This document shows positions 44,028-53,834 of a DNA stretch of 64,000 nt, one piece after another (position 1 is the stretch's first letter; each line of letters starts with the position of its first letter). The DNA comes from Promethearchaeota archaeon (GTDB lineage Archaea > Asgardarchaeota > Lokiarchaeia > Sigyniarchaeales > SOKP01): NCBI GenBank assembly GCA_008080735.1, contig SHMW01000016.1:1-64000 (forward strand), written 5' to 3'. The notes beneath the pieces are model-generated. The model had not been told where the DNA came from. It worked only from the letters and a program-made list of their open reading frames with translations, and did no database searches. A program made the position numbers and the translations under genes.

Positions 44028-44239
44028 TAATCTGTTTTTTTATTTATTTATAAATTAATTCTCTCAATTTTTTACTTCCATTTTTTTAAAATTGTATTAT
44101 TGAGATATAATCACAATAATACCAGAATAGCACTTTAGAGGTAGTATTATTCTAATATTATATTAATATATTATTGATTTTTCGCTTGTTAAGTATAATA
44201 AAACGTTTATTAAACATATACTAAAAATAGGTGTTGTAA

Positions 44240-44398
44240 ATTAAACTTGTAACCTGCCATATCCCCGAACAGTATATCAAAGGCATTGAGGAGCTGGTAG
44301 ATGCAAATTATTACCCAAATCGATCTGAAGTAATTCGTGTCGCTATCCGAGATTTATTGAAGAACGAACTCAAAGTCCTTATTCGAAGAGAAGATTAA
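44240..44398 (+). CDS. ribbon-helix-helix (CopG/Arc-type) regulator, apparent ATT start
   Basis: This 52-codon reading frame matches archaeal RHH proteins: a beta strand (KLVTCHIPEQYIKGIEELV), then YYPNRSEVIRVAIRDLLKNEL. RHH dimers bind operator DNA with the strand. No ATG, GTG or TTG exists in frame at the right place; the codon where a Met is expected is ATT at 44240, directly after an in-frame stop. AGGTG at 44229-44233 stands at the correct distance before it. Either this is a rare AUU start or a gene that has just lost its start. The coding part has no stops or frameshift. It lies between the aldehyde oxidoreductase and amidohydrolase genes. Confidence 0.6.
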   Translation: MKLVTCHIPEQYIKGIEELVDANYYPNRSEVIRVAIRDLLKNELKVLIRRED

Positions 44399-44493
44399 CT
44401 CTTTTTTTTCACTTTTTTTCATTATTTTTGTTATCTTTTTCCTTATCTAATCCAAACAAAATGCTTTATTTGAAATATGCTTTACTTAATTCA

Positions 44494-45354
44494 ATGAGTT
44501 ATACCCACATGGATTTTGAATATATCGATTCACATGTACACCTCTTCCCACCTGAAATATTCAAAGCTATTTGGAGGTTTTTTGAGAGAAGAGATGATGA
44601 GGGAAAGATTAGAGGATGGCCCGTTGAATATAAATATCCTACTGAAGAATTAATAAGTACTTTAAAAAAACATAATGTTCAATATTTTACCACCTACAAT
44701 TATGCGCATAAAAAAGGTGTTGCTGAATATATAAACGATTGGATTCGTGAATTTGCTCTTAATAATAAAAATTCGATACCTTTTGGATGTGTGTGGCCAG
44801 AAGACAATAACCGAGTTGATTATATCCAGAAAATTTTTGATACGTATAATTTTCAGGGGATCAAAATTCAGCCCCTAGTTCAGAAATTTTATCCTTTTGA
44901 TGAAAGGATGGATGAGATCTATAAATTGATTATCGATAGGGGAAAATGGCTTAATATACATGCGGGAACAGCACCATATAGGAATAAATATGTGGGATTT
45001 GATAATTTTCAAAAATTTATTGAAAAATATCCTAATATTAATGTGATTGTCGCCCACATGGGGGCATTTGAATATCAAAAATTTTTAAAACTTTTAGATA
45101 TATATGATAATCTTTATTTGGACACGACCATGATATTTATACCTGATAATATTTTTCCAGAAAGAAAATCGAGGCAACCCACACCAGAGCAGTTAATTTC
45201 ATATGAAAATAAAATCTTATTTGGGAGTGATTTCCCTAACATTCCATATAAATATAACTATTCCACCCAAGGATTATTAGAATTTGATTTATCTCACGAC
45301 TTTTATGAGAAAATTTTTTTTAGTAACGCAAAACGAATTTTTAATATGTTTTGA
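44494..45354 (+). CDS. amidohydrolase-2 family metal-dependent hydrolase
   Basis: The TIM-barrel protein shows the metal motif IDSHVHLFPP near residue 10, FQGIKIQP near 130, NIHAG near 165, VIVAHMG near 190 with DTTM, and LFGSDFPN near 250. This is the pattern of the amidohydrolase-2/ACMSD-like group (decarboxylases and hydrolases of aromatic or lactone substrates). The start is uncertain: ATG 44494 is given, ATG 44461 and a TTG at 44428 are also in frame, and none has a good RBS. No neighbour points to a pathway. Confidence 0.78.
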   Translation: MSYTHMDFEYIDSHVHLFPPEIFKAIWRFFERRDDEGKIRGWPVEYKYPTEELISTLKKHNVQYFTTYNYAHKKGVAEYINDWIREFALNNKNSIPFGCVWPEDNNRVDYIQKIFDTYNFQGIKIQPLVQKFYPFDERMDEIYKLIIDRGKWLNIHAGTAPYRNKYVGFDNFQKFIEKYPNINVIVAHMGAFEYQKFLKLLDIYDNLYLDTTMIFIPDNIFPERKSRQPTPEQLISYENKILFGSDFPNIPYKYNYSTQGLLEFDLSHDFYEKIFFSNAKRIFNMF

Positions 45355-45441
45355 AGTCAAAATATAACTTAACAAATATTTTTCCTTAAAATTCAAAAAG
45401 AAAAATAAATGTAAAAATTTTATAGCCTCACGATATCAGTT

Positions 45442-46029
45442 TTATTCCTTTATATTCTTATTAATTTTAATAGCGATGAGATAGAACAATATAGCAGCAA
45501 AGAACCAAACTAGCTGTGGGAATAGAGTAAAGGGATGACCGTTCATCCAAAAGAGACATGGATTCCACCAGCAGGGTATATACTCCCAACCACCACCTAA
45601 AATACTGCTAATTTCGATAAGTAGAGATTGAATTTGACCCCAAATTTCTAAAATAATTAATTCCTTGATATTGAAAGTGGAAAAATAGTTTTCTTTTGAA
45701 TATAGACGGATAAAACCCACACCGATTAGAAAAATTCCTCCGTCCCAGACAGAGTGAATTATTCCATGGATAGGAAACGGTGCCAAAGGTCTCGAGCCCG
45801 AAAAGGTGGCAATTGGTATTTCTAATTCTCTGGCAAGCCCCAATGGGATTTCCCATAGTAAGCCTATTGCAAATCCAAGTAAAAATAGATATAGAACGAA
45901 TTTAGTGATCTTTTTAAAGAGAAATAGGAATACTACAATGATGAGAATGAACGCAGCTATGGCGTAATCGATTATAAAAAAATTTTCGCCTATAAAAATG
46001 AGTAAATTCGAGAATAGCATTAGATTCAC
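45442..46029 (-). CDS. uncharacterised membrane protein
   Basis: The protein is about 195 residues with five or six hydrophobic segments (around 18-35, 43-65, 85-110, 125-140, 165-187). A loop contains PFPIHGIIHSVWDGG and a later loop has WEYIPCWWNPCLFW; both look conserved enough to be functional sites (His, Asp, two Cys). No family recognised. The start is GTG 46029 or ATG 46020. It converges with the amidohydrolase gene. Confidence 0.5.
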   Translation of the reverse strand: MNLMLFSNLLIFIGENFFIIDYAIAAFILIIVVFLFLFKKITKFVLYLFLLGFAIGLLWEIPLGLARELEIPIATFSGSRPLAPFPIHGIIHSVWDGGIFLIGVGFIRLYSKENYFSTFNIKELIILEIWGQIQSLLIEISSILGGGWEYIPCWWNPCLFWMNGHPFTLFPQLVWFFAAILFYLIAIKINKNIKE

Positions 46030-46154
46030 ATTTATGATAATAGAATAATTTATTTTAAAATGATTTAATTGATTAATACTGATGGTTTTTTAAGTCTTTT
46101 CAATAGCTCCTTAACATTCTGAAGAACTTTCTTATAAAAAGGGAAAAAAAAAGT

Positions 46155-46928
46155 TTAAACTTCCAAAATTGCCAAACTCAATGCCATAACGAACATCCCA
46201 ACAACTATCCCTATGATCGACCATTTTTCATTTCCAAAACAATGAGATACAGGTAATAATTCATCTATAGACACATACACCATGATTCCAGCAACAACTG
46301 CTAATAGTGCTGATAAAATTAATGGGGTGATAAATGGAAGAAAAATCAGTCCGAAAACAATTGCTCCTAGGGGTTCAGACATACCACTCAAAAAAGCCCA
46401 GAAAAATCCTTTCTTTTTGCTTTGCATCGATTCACACGTAGGAATGGCGACCGCGATACCTTCTGGAATATTATGAAGTGCTATTGCGATAGTTAGAATG
46501 ACACCTATCTCAATATTGTCTATAGTTCCAACAACAGTTGCTAAGCCCTCTGGGAGGTTATGAATAAAAATTCCTAAAAATACGAAAATGGAAGCTTTTG
46601 TTAGTCGCTCATCAATGGTGCACTCCTTTTTGAAATAGTCCTCTTGGAAATGATACCTATGAGAAACCATTATATCAATTGCAAACATAATTCCCATTCC
46701 CAAAAAGAAAAAAAGTGATCCAATCAAGATACTATCAAAAGTAACGATTGCATCTTGCAAGAGTTCGGCAAAAGATACAAAAAGCATTACACCAGCGGAT
46801 AGCCCCATAATCATAGATAAAAATTTAGGACCGGGATCTTTATAGAAAAACGCTACCAATCCTCCAATAGAGGTGGAAAGCCCCGCGATGAAACTCAATA
46901 ATACACCAAGTAAGAATGCTTCAATCAT
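46155..46928 (-). CDS. ZIP-family divalent metal transporter (ZupT-like)
   Basis: The 257-residue, eight-helix metal importer has the two ZIP metal-binding helices: HNLPEGLATVVG near 125-136 and HNIPEGIAVAIP near 155-166, forming the binuclear centre. It is close in length and layout to ZupT, which takes up Zn2+ and also Fe2+, Mn2+ and Co2+. The cytosolic loop between helices 3 and 4 is short and acidic rather than His-rich. The gene is single, with a TTTATAAA stretch 18-25 bp upstream. Control by the DtxR-type protein at 40177 is possible but no matching operator is seen. Confidence 0.88.
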   Translation of the reverse strand: MIEAFLLGVLLSFIAGLSTSIGGLVAFFYKDPGPKFLSMIMGLSAGVMLFVSFAELLQDAIVTFDSILIGSLFFFLGMGIMFAIDIMVSHRYHFQEDYFKKECTIDERLTKASIFVFLGIFIHNLPEGLATVVGTIDNIEIGVILTIAIALHNIPEGIAVAIPTCESMQSKKKGFFWAFLSGMSEPLGAIVFGLIFLPFITPLILSALLAVVAGIMVYVSIDELLPVSHCFGNEKWSIIGIVVGMFVMALSLAILEV

Positions 46929-47044
46929 CTTGTTTCAATTCTATTTTTATAAACTATTTAATCTTTCATTTATAATCTATTATATATTATTTGTTTTAGG
47001 ATTGAAGAGTTAAATCTTTTTACGACTTAAAGGAGTATCAAAAA

Positions 47045-48067
47045 ATGAAAAATGCATCTGATAAAGATAAACTGTTTTTCTTCGAACGACATTTCCTAAC
47101 ACTGGATGGATTATGGATGATTGAAACGGAAAATGAGTTAGGCTGGGATAGGGCATTAAAAATCGACACAGAAGTATGGAAAAAATTATTAAAGATCATT
47201 ATCAGAAGATTAAAAGGTTACTTAGAAATAGAAGGTAACTCAATAGCAGATCTACTTAAAATATTGACCTTTCGATGGACTGTTGAAGGATGGGAATTTG
47301 ATTCTAAAATAGAAAATGAGAATGTCGTGGTTCAAATCGAAAAATGTCCGTATAAGTCAGCAATGAGCAGGAATCCCGAACGCCATAATAAAATCCCGTT
47401 AATTTGCCAGGATATGTGTATTCCGTTCTATGAAGATATAATCGAGCATTTCAATCCAAATATTCAAGTCGAAAGAAATAAGTATATGGGATTGGGAGAT
47501 ACCATCTGTAATTTCGAGCTAAGTTATAGAGATAAAGGTTCTAAAATAGTACCAGAAACTATAAAACCAATTATTAAAGTAAACGATGATGATAAGCTTT
47601 TTTATTTTGAACGAAATTTTAAAACCTTGGATGGTCTTTGGATTATTGAGCTCGAAAATGAATCTGATTTTCAGACTTCTGTGGAAATTGATACAGTGGT
47701 TTGGCAAAGATTATACCAAATTATTTTTAGAAGAGTAAAGCGATATTTAGAGATTAATTCAAACGATTTGGAAGCTCTAATTGAATTAATTTCCTTTATT
47801 TGGAGTTGTGAAGGATATAAATACGAATTAGATTACTTAAATAAAAATGAAGCGGAGATGAGAATAATCCAGTGTCCCTATGAAGAAGCCATGAGAAGAA
47901 ATCCCGAAAGGATAGATAAAATTGAGACTATTTGTAAAGATATGTGCATTCCTTTCTACGAACCCGCCTTACACGATTTTAATAGAAATATTGAGTTAAA
48001 AAGATCCAAATTTTTAGGCACTGGAGATAATAAATGTGATTTCCATCTCATTTTGAATGAAAAATAA
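47045..48067 (+). CDS. tandem-duplicated DUF6125/ATC-hydrolase-like protein
   Basis: The 340-residue protein consists of two repeats of about 160 residues (1-165 and 180-340). Each opens with FxxxFxTLDGLWxIE, continues with a charged helix, FxWxxEGxxxE, and closes with CPYxxAMxRNPER, ICxDMCIPFYE and KxxGxGDxxCxF. The four cysteines and the pattern resemble DUF6125 and the L-2-amino-thiazoline-4-carboxylate hydrolase-like family, which usually occurs as a single domain. The cysteines could bind a metal, cluster or heme. AAGGAG is a clear RBS. The function is not known to me, and the family call is moderate. Confidence 0.6.
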   Translation: MKNASDKDKLFFFERHFLTLDGLWMIETENELGWDRALKIDTEVWKKLLKIIIRRLKGYLEIEGNSIADLLKILTFRWTVEGWEFDSKIENENVVVQIEKCPYKSAMSRNPERHNKIPLICQDMCIPFYEDIIEHFNPNIQVERNKYMGLGDTICNFELSYRDKGSKIVPETIKPIIKVNDDDKLFYFERNFKTLDGLWIIELENESDFQTSVEIDTVVWQRLYQIIFRRVKRYLEINSNDLEALIELISFIWSCEGYKYELDYLNKNEAEMRIIQCPYEEAMRRNPERIDKIETICKDMCIPFYEPALHDFNRNIELKRSKFLGTGDNKCDFHLILNEK

Positions 48068-48174
48068 ACTGATTTATTAATGAACATTTTTATGAAAATA
48101 AGTTTCATTCAACAGATTTATGGATTTCGACAATTTACTCTAAATGATTGATATTTAAACCAGTGAAAATCAAT

Positions 48175-49161
48175 CTAAGAATTAAAGTTAAGAAAAATTC
48201 CCTTTTTTTTTAGTTGCTTCAACTTTGATTTACTTTCAGAATCAAAGGGGTTGTCCCACATATGGATTTCCGAAAGAGATTTCTTAGAATCTCCAAATGG
48301 ATTTTCAGACCAAGATGTTAACTCGATTATTGCCTTGGGAATCTTAGAAATCTTATTATGGGAAATATAAAGTGTTTTTAATTGATCCAATGAGCTCATT
48401 GAATCAGGAAGAGATGTAAGTTGATTATAATCTAAAGCTAATTTCTCAAGAGAACTCAAATTCCCAATACACTCTGATAGATATTTTAGGTTATTTTGAC
48501 TTAAGAATAAATATCTTAAGGATTTCAAATTACCAACAGTTGTTGGAAGTTCTTCTAAATTATTCATTTTTAAATAAAGACTAGTTAAATTTGTTAGAGA
48601 ACCAATCGATTCTGGAAGATTTTTTATTTTATTTTGACTAATTGAGAGATATTTAAGAGATTTCAGATTTCCAATTGAATCTGGCAAATATATTAAATTG
48701 TTTTCGTTTAATTCTAGTTTTTCTAATGCATAAAGATTTCCAATAGAATAGCTAAGCTTATTTAATTGATTGCAATTAAGATTTAATGTTTTAAGTGCAT
48801 AAAGTTTTCTTATAAATTTTGGGATGGTTTCTAACTGATTGGAGGATAAATCTAGGGTTTCTAAAGAGCTTAAATTAAAAAAAGAATATGGCAATGATTT
48901 GAGGTTGTTTGAAGCAAGAAAAATCTCTTTTAAATTAGAAAGTTCGCCTATTTTCTCGGGTAAGGATGATAACCCACAATTAATAAAGCCTAATCGAGTA
49001 ACTCTATTATCTTCTACTGAGAAGCCCATTCTCGTTTTCCAATCTGCTTTAGAAACTTTCGAGAACTTTTTAATTACACTCAACTCTTCTAATTCTTTAA
49101 GCACTTTAACCTCATTTTTAGGGATTCTAGAACCTCTAAATTCTACTTCCTGATTATTCAT
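48175..49161 (-). CDS. leucine-rich repeat protein (about 10 repeats)
   Basis: The 328-residue cytosolic protein has a 60-residue N-terminal cap with a conserved-looking VKVLKELEELSVIKKF, about ten 23-residue LRRs of the SxxLPxxIGNLxxLxxLxLxxNxL plant/RAS-type from residue 65 to 285, and a C-terminal cap. LRR surfaces bind proteins. It is related to the 629-residue LRR protein at 53835, sharing the IGNL repeat phrase and a similar N-terminal cap. No enzymatic domain is attached. Long LRR proteins of this sort are frequent in Asgard genomes, with unknown targets. Confidence 0.85.
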   Translation of the reverse strand: MNNQEVEFRGSRIPKNEVKVLKELEELSVIKKFSKVSKADWKTRMGFSVEDNRVTRLGFINCGLSSLPEKIGELSNLKEIFLASNNLKSLPYSFFNLSSLETLDLSSNQLETIPKFIRKLYALKTLNLNCNQLNKLSYSIGNLYALEKLELNENNLIYLPDSIGNLKSLKYLSISQNKIKNLPESIGSLTNLTSLYLKMNNLEELPTTVGNLKSLRYLFLSQNNLKYLSECIGNLSSLEKLALDYNQLTSLPDSMSSLDQLKTLYISHNKISKIPKAIIELTSWSENPFGDSKKSLSEIHMWDNPFDSESKSKLKQLKKKGIFLNFNS

Positions 49162-49479
49162 TAATTATCAGAATTATTTATTGTTCATATCTATTACTTT
49201 TTGAAAATCGGATAGTAATATACTTCTTTTTTTTCCATAACACGTGAAATTCCCCTTTTCTTTAAAAAAAATTCACTCTGTTTTTTAGACAAATCAATTA
49301 CTTAGCATATATAGGAAGATTTAATCAAAAAAGAAGAACATTCAATATTTATAACTTCTTCATAAAATAAACTCATGGATTATATATTAGATCAAGTTAA
49401 AATTGAAATCATTAAATAGAATAATATTCTAATTTACCATTATGTTGTTTTTTTATAATCAGGTTTAGAGGAGAAAAAA
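49162..49479. other. 318-bp divergent intergenic region
   Basis: AT-rich spacer between the LRR gene (leftward) and the PHP membrane protein (rightward). TTTTTTATAATC near 49450 could be the TATA region of the latter, whose RBS is GAGGAGA at 49470-49476. No ORF, RNA gene or long repeat is seen. Confidence 0.5.
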
Positions 49480-51624
49480 ATGAAAAATGATCCAAAAAAT
49501 ATTTCAACCTATGATTGGTCTAAATGGTGGCGTATTCCTCGAGTATTTCTCTATTTATTTGGATTTTTTACTTATTTTTGGTATTTCTGGAGTTTTATTG
49601 GACTTGTAATTGGATTATTATATTTTATTGCAGCAAAAGATTTAGCGTGGAAAAGAAATGGTATCATTCTCTCGCTTTCGATAAGTTTCGTGAGTTTGAC
49701 TATCTATCTTTTTAAAGGTTATCCGCCTCTCACATTTGCTATTTGGTCAGGTCTATTCATAATATTGGGCTATACCTTTATATTGCTGATTTATGAAATT
49801 CTAAAGAGAAAATCAAGGAAGATCCAGATATTTTATCAAAAATTGGAAAGAATTTGGAAAGATTGGTCACATTATTCAAAACAATTCACGAAAATTTCGT
49901 TCATATTGTTTCCCATCGTATCATGGTGTGCTGTGAACTTGGACCTGGGGGTGATGTTTGATAATTATCCAAGGGTTTTATGGATTCATGCTCCATCAAC
50001 AGCTCAAGTTGGTGAAGATTTCGACATTACTGTGGAAGCGTGGGATGCATTTGAGAGGGTTAGCGCAATCTATAAAGGGAGGATTAATTTTTCGGTAATA
50101 TCCTATAATTTATCAACATATGAGAAATTCGACACTACGATCGCCGATCTTCCAGAACCATATACATTTACTGGGCAACTATTCGGCTCGGATATGGCGT
50201 ATGGAATTTTGGATGGAAAGGATAATGGAATCCATCACTTTAGCGCAACTATTAATTCAACTGGAATACATTATATTACGGTTTTTGATAGCGTCACAAA
50301 AAATAGCTACTATAGCAATCCTGTTATTGTAAGGAATTTTACTACACAGAATTCAATGATATATTGGGGAGATATACACACTCATTCTCATCTCTCTGAC
50401 GGGTCTGGATTACCGAACGAGCATTTTTATTACGCGGAAAATGTTGCCCGACTTGATTTTAATGCGCTTACCGATCATGGAGAAATCATGTTATTCTCTC
50501 CAGGATCTCTGGATTTTCTGGAGTCTTCTACAAATAGATTTCACAAACCGAACGATTTTGTGACCTTTCATGGAATTGAATGGACTAACGTGGATACGGG
50601 TCATTATGTCTGCATTTTCAGCGGTGACCAATTATTGAAGAATCCTGTTCTCTCTTATATGACAGTGCCAACAACGGAAGCGTTGTGGGATGCTCTTGAT
50701 GATTTTACCAATCAAACAAATTCTAAAGCTCTTGCATTACCACATCATACTACCAAAAAATCATATATTCAAGACTGGACCCAAATTAATCCCAAATATG
50801 TGCGAATTGCGGAGGTCACATCGGTACATGGAGAATGCTTATTTGAGCAAAGACATGAATTAAATTATCGAGGAGCAATTGATCCCCCTCCCACCTATAC
50901 TCATGGGTCGTCAGTAATCGATGCTTTTTCTATGGGATTCAGAATGACAATGTATTCCTCAAGCGATGAACACGATGGCCATCCGGGGCATAGTCTCAGT
51001 CATACACGTGCTTATATTGGACATCAGCGCCCTTATAGTTTATGGCATACTAGAAATGAACATCCCTATCCCGGGGGAATCACTGCTGTTTTCGCGAGCA
51101 ATTTAACCCGCGAGAGTGTGTTTGATAGTCTTTATCAAGGTAGAATTTTTTCAAGTGCAGATCATGGTCGACCCATTCTCATGTTTGATATAAATAATGT
51201 CGGAGTGGGAGATGGGTCAACGGTTACCGTGAGTGATGAAACCTCACCCAGAAATATATCGGTCTTTTTAGCCCAAGATGGTTCGCCAGTTGCCCTTAAA
51301 TCCCAATCCGCTATTGCACATTCAAACGGAATTCCAAATTGGAATGTTTCGGTTGAGATTATAAAAAATGGTGCCTTATGGAAGACTATTGACATATCAG
51401 CCCCGGTTGCTAATATAACGATAAGCGATACCGAGCCGATTGAGGGTGTTTCCTTTGAGGAGTATTGTATTGAGCGAAATGGAAATTTCTATATCAATCA
51501 ATATAGCAATAACCCTATCAATCCATCGACTCTGAATACTCAAGGCTTTGATTATTATCTCATACGTGTGATCGGAGATAATGGAAGGACTAGTTATACT
51601 GGGCCAATTTGGGTAGAATATTAA
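49480..51624 (+). CDS. membrane-anchored PHP-domain hydrolase, DUF3604-like
   Basis: The 714-residue protein has three membrane helices in the first 110 residues, a fourth near 150 (SFILFPIVSWCAVNL), an immunoglobulin-like beta sandwich at about 175-285 and then a PHP/DUF3604 hydrolase: WGDIHTHSHLSDGSG near 293, NALTDHGE near 330, FHGIEWTN near 363, ALPHHTT near 420 and SSSDEHDGHPGH near 490. These His and Asp residues would bind two or three metals outside the cell. DUF3604 proteins are thought to be phosphoesterases or glycan-degrading enzymes. The start is fixed by GAGGAGA. It is convergent with the dehydratase-like gene at 51634, 9 bp between stops. Confidence 0.8.
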   Translation: MKNDPKNISTYDWSKWWRIPRVFLYLFGFFTYFWYFWSFIGLVIGLLYFIAAKDLAWKRNGIILSLSISFVSLTIYLFKGYPPLTFAIWSGLFIILGYTFILLIYEILKRKSRKIQIFYQKLERIWKDWSHYSKQFTKISFILFPIVSWCAVNLDLGVMFDNYPRVLWIHAPSTAQVGEDFDITVEAWDAFERVSAIYKGRINFSVISYNLSTYEKFDTTIADLPEPYTFTGQLFGSDMAYGILDGKDNGIHHFSATINSTGIHYITVFDSVTKNSYYSNPVIVRNFTTQNSMIYWGDIHTHSHLSDGSGLPNEHFYYAENVARLDFNALTDHGEIMLFSPGSLDFLESSTNRFHKPNDFVTFHGIEWTNVDTGHYVCIFSGDQLLKNPVLSYMTVPTTEALWDALDDFTNQTNSKALALPHHTTKKSYIQDWTQINPKYVRIAEVTSVHGECLFEQRHELNYRGAIDPPPTYTHGSSVIDAFSMGFRMTMYSSSDEHDGHPGHSLSHTRAYIGHQRPYSLWHTRNEHPYPGGITAVFASNLTRESVFDSLYQGRIFSSADHGRPILMFDINNVGVGDGSTVTVSDETSPRNISVFLAQDGSPVALKSQSAIAHSNGIPNWNVSVEIIKNGALWKTIDISAPVANITISDTEPIEGVSFEEYCIERNGNFYINQYSNNPINPSTLNTQGFDYYLIRVIGDNGRTSYTGPIWVEY

Positions 51625-51633
51625 ATAAAGGAG

Positions 51634-52929
51634 TCATAAAAGAGTTTGAGTAAACATACTGATCTTGTTTTTAATAGCATCTATAGATGTGACTCTGGCA
51701 TCTCCTACATCTAATTCGATCAATAGCATCGGAATTCCAACCTCTTCTCGCAAAGCTTCTCGTAGTAATTTAGGCACAGAGCCAAATTGTTTGCATGCAA
51801 TACTCGAGGTATAAATAAAACAATCTGCTGAATAATCTTTAGCCATCTTCACACAATCTTCTATAAAAGGGTAATATAATTCTGTACTCTGTTTTGTCAT
51901 AGGGAAGTTCATGGTCTTTTTAGCCATATCAAAAAACATATTATCCAATCCATTCTCTGTATCAATTGGATCAGAAAAACTATAATTAAAAATATCAAAC
52001 AAAATGCTCAATCCTAATTCGCGGTCGAGCCATTCACATAAGGAGATATCGAAGAAAGTTAGCATATAAGGCCATATAGATCTTATAGTTTCCTCTTTCC
52101 CATAATGGTCTCCGTTAACATATCGTTTTTTAGCCATATTTTTTATTTTCGAATAAAATGTTATATTCTCCCTTGTTCCAGATAATAGAATTGTTGTAGC
52201 TGCTGAGATTGCATTATAAAGGTTATCTATAGGACTAGGGATAGCTCTAATAAGATCAAAAATCTCTAATTTTATTTGACTAACTCGGTTTTCTATTTCT
52301 ATATGCTTCTTCATTCTATCAAAATCGGGCTCTTGACCGAGAATTTTACCTAGCTTTTTTAGACCATTTTTTAGTTGACTAGCAAAGAATTCATAGCTTT
52401 TTTCTGAATGTGTGTAGGGTAAATCCATAATGACCAAGGGGATTTTTTTTTTATATAAGAAAAAAGGATAAGACGCACATGTATTATCACATGGAGCTGT
52501 AGGGGTTATAATCGCATCAAATTTGATAAGATCGTCTAAGGAAAAGCCCAGAGTCGCTCGTTGACTTGAACAAGTATGGAATGGGTGCCCCCAATTAAGC
52601 ATAATGTCATAGTACTTTTCAACTCCATCCAGTAATAATGCAGCTAATATAAATGAAAGTGATTCAATGCAGATAGGGACACACTCAAAACAAAAAAGAT
52701 ATTCAGCTGGTAGGGAAAAATGATAGCCAACAATAGGAAGATTTTCCTCGGCTTTTACGATATTTTGTTCCAAAACACTTTCTATTTCCCTTAATCCTAC
52801 TCTTAGAGAGGGAGTAGTATTTTTGGGCAGTATACGCTCTACTAATTCACGAGAACTCGATATCGCATCTTTTAACATAATATATGGAAGAATCTTATTT
52901 TCCAATTGGTTTCTAGATTTGGGTAACAT
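51634..52929 (-). CDS. benzoyl-CoA reductase/2-hydroxyacyl-CoA dehydratase-type subunit, orphan
   Basis: The protein is about 431 residues and very similar throughout to the product of 57147 (shared ISSxRELVERIL, WGHPFHTCxSQ, TPTAPCDNT, IRSIWPYML, LREALREEVGIPML). It belongs to the HgdB/BcrB-like subunits. Cysteines in FCFECVPIC, HTCSSQ, APCDNTC and IACKQFG are candidates for the cluster. I place the start at ATG 52929, the counterpart of the paralog's start; a TTG at 52968 would add 13 residues. Unlike the paralog it has no second subunit or SCP2 gene beside it, so it may share them or have gained another role. Confidence 0.75.
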   Translation of the reverse strand: MLPKSRNQLENKILPYIMLKDAISSSRELVERILPKNTTPSLRVGLREIESVLEQNIVKAEENLPIVGYHFSLPAEYLFCFECVPICIESLSFILAALLLDGVEKYYDIMLNWGHPFHTCSSQRATLGFSLDDLIKFDAIITPTAPCDNTCASYPFFLYKKKIPLVIMDLPYTHSEKSYEFFASQLKNGLKKLGKILGQEPDFDRMKKHIEIENRVSQIKLEIFDLIRAIPSPIDNLYNAISAATTILLSGTRENITFYSKIKNMAKKRYVNGDHYGKEETIRSIWPYMLTFFDISLCEWLDRELGLSILFDIFNYSFSDPIDTENGLDNMFFDMAKKTMNFPMTKQSTELYYPFIEDCVKMAKDYSADCFIYTSSIACKQFGSVPKLLREALREEVGIPMLLIELDVGDARVTSIDAIKNKISMFTQTLL

Positions 52930-53123
52930 TTCTGTGAGAAAGTGGAATAGAATAGATTTAGAATTCAACTAATAATTTTACTATTATATTAGCTATAAAT
53001 GATAATAAAGTTTGATTTACTAAAATGATTTTTTTGAAATCTGCATCAAATTGAACAGTATTATGGAATGAGCATAAAAGAGATAAATAAAAAAGAAATC
53101 TTATCTTCATACACTCAAAACTT

Positions 53124-53522
53124 TTAAATGCTGTATTTAATGTGTCTGTAATGAATTAAGTCAACAACAAACAAAAATAATCCTTGAATAATTACACCCA
53201 GTCCATTTCCTATTAGAAATGCATTTCCTCCTAGAATAATCAAGAGAATACCAATTACCATATATCCAATGTCTAAATAAGTATTTACCAGTAAGATTTT
53301 TTTTATTCTTTCTAAGTTGAACTCTTTTTTTCGCAAATAAGTAACTAATCCAAGGATTCCATCAATTAGTCCCCAAAAAAATGATTGAAGTAGTATACCT
53401 TTAATCAAATCAGAGGTAGAGAATGGATAAAAAACCGCAGCAAGCATATTGATCCCTCCCCAGACTAATAGGGGAAGTCCAATTCGTTTTCTCAAATTTC
53501 TAATTTTAGACGTTTCATTCAT
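53124..53522 (-). CDS. uncharacterised small membrane protein
   Basis: The 132-residue hydrophobic protein has four helices (about 15-35, 40-60, 75-95, 100-125) and a conserved-looking LLVWGGINMLA and GLIDGILGL. I start at ATG 53522 (MNETSKIRNLRKRIG); a TTG at 53552 is in frame. No family is recognised. It lies upstream of the orphan dehydratase subunit in the same direction with a 194-bp gap, so co-transcription is unclear. Confidence 0.5.
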   Translation of the reverse strand: MNETSKIRNLRKRIGLPLLVWGGINMLAAVFYPFSTSDLIKGILLQSFFWGLIDGILGLVTYLRKKEFNLERIKKILLVNTYLDIGYMVIGILLIILGGNAFLIGNGLGVIIQGLFLFVVDLIHYRHIKYSI

Positions 53523-53834
53523 GGTAAAATTGAGACTTATTAAGAATATCAATTTTATGATTACAAATGATTTATTTTTCGTTCTTTCCTCCTTTACTTA
53601 ATAATCTAAAAAATTGGATTATTTAATCTTCCATAAATCTGAAGGAAATTACAGATATTTAATTACATTTTGATGACTTCCATATTCAAATTCTTATTGA
53701 GCAATATTTTATGGAACAGATCTATTTTATATTTATTATATAGATAAACATTATTAATCAATGAAATATCATATTGTATTATTCTTTTAATTCCATAAAT
53801 ATAACGAAATATTATAGAGTTAAAGTGCGAAAAA

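Noticed and set aside
46946-46953. TTTATAAA as the exact zupT TATA box
   Set aside because: It lies only 18-25 bp before the ATG, which would start the transcript inside the coding region; it may be chance AT-richness.
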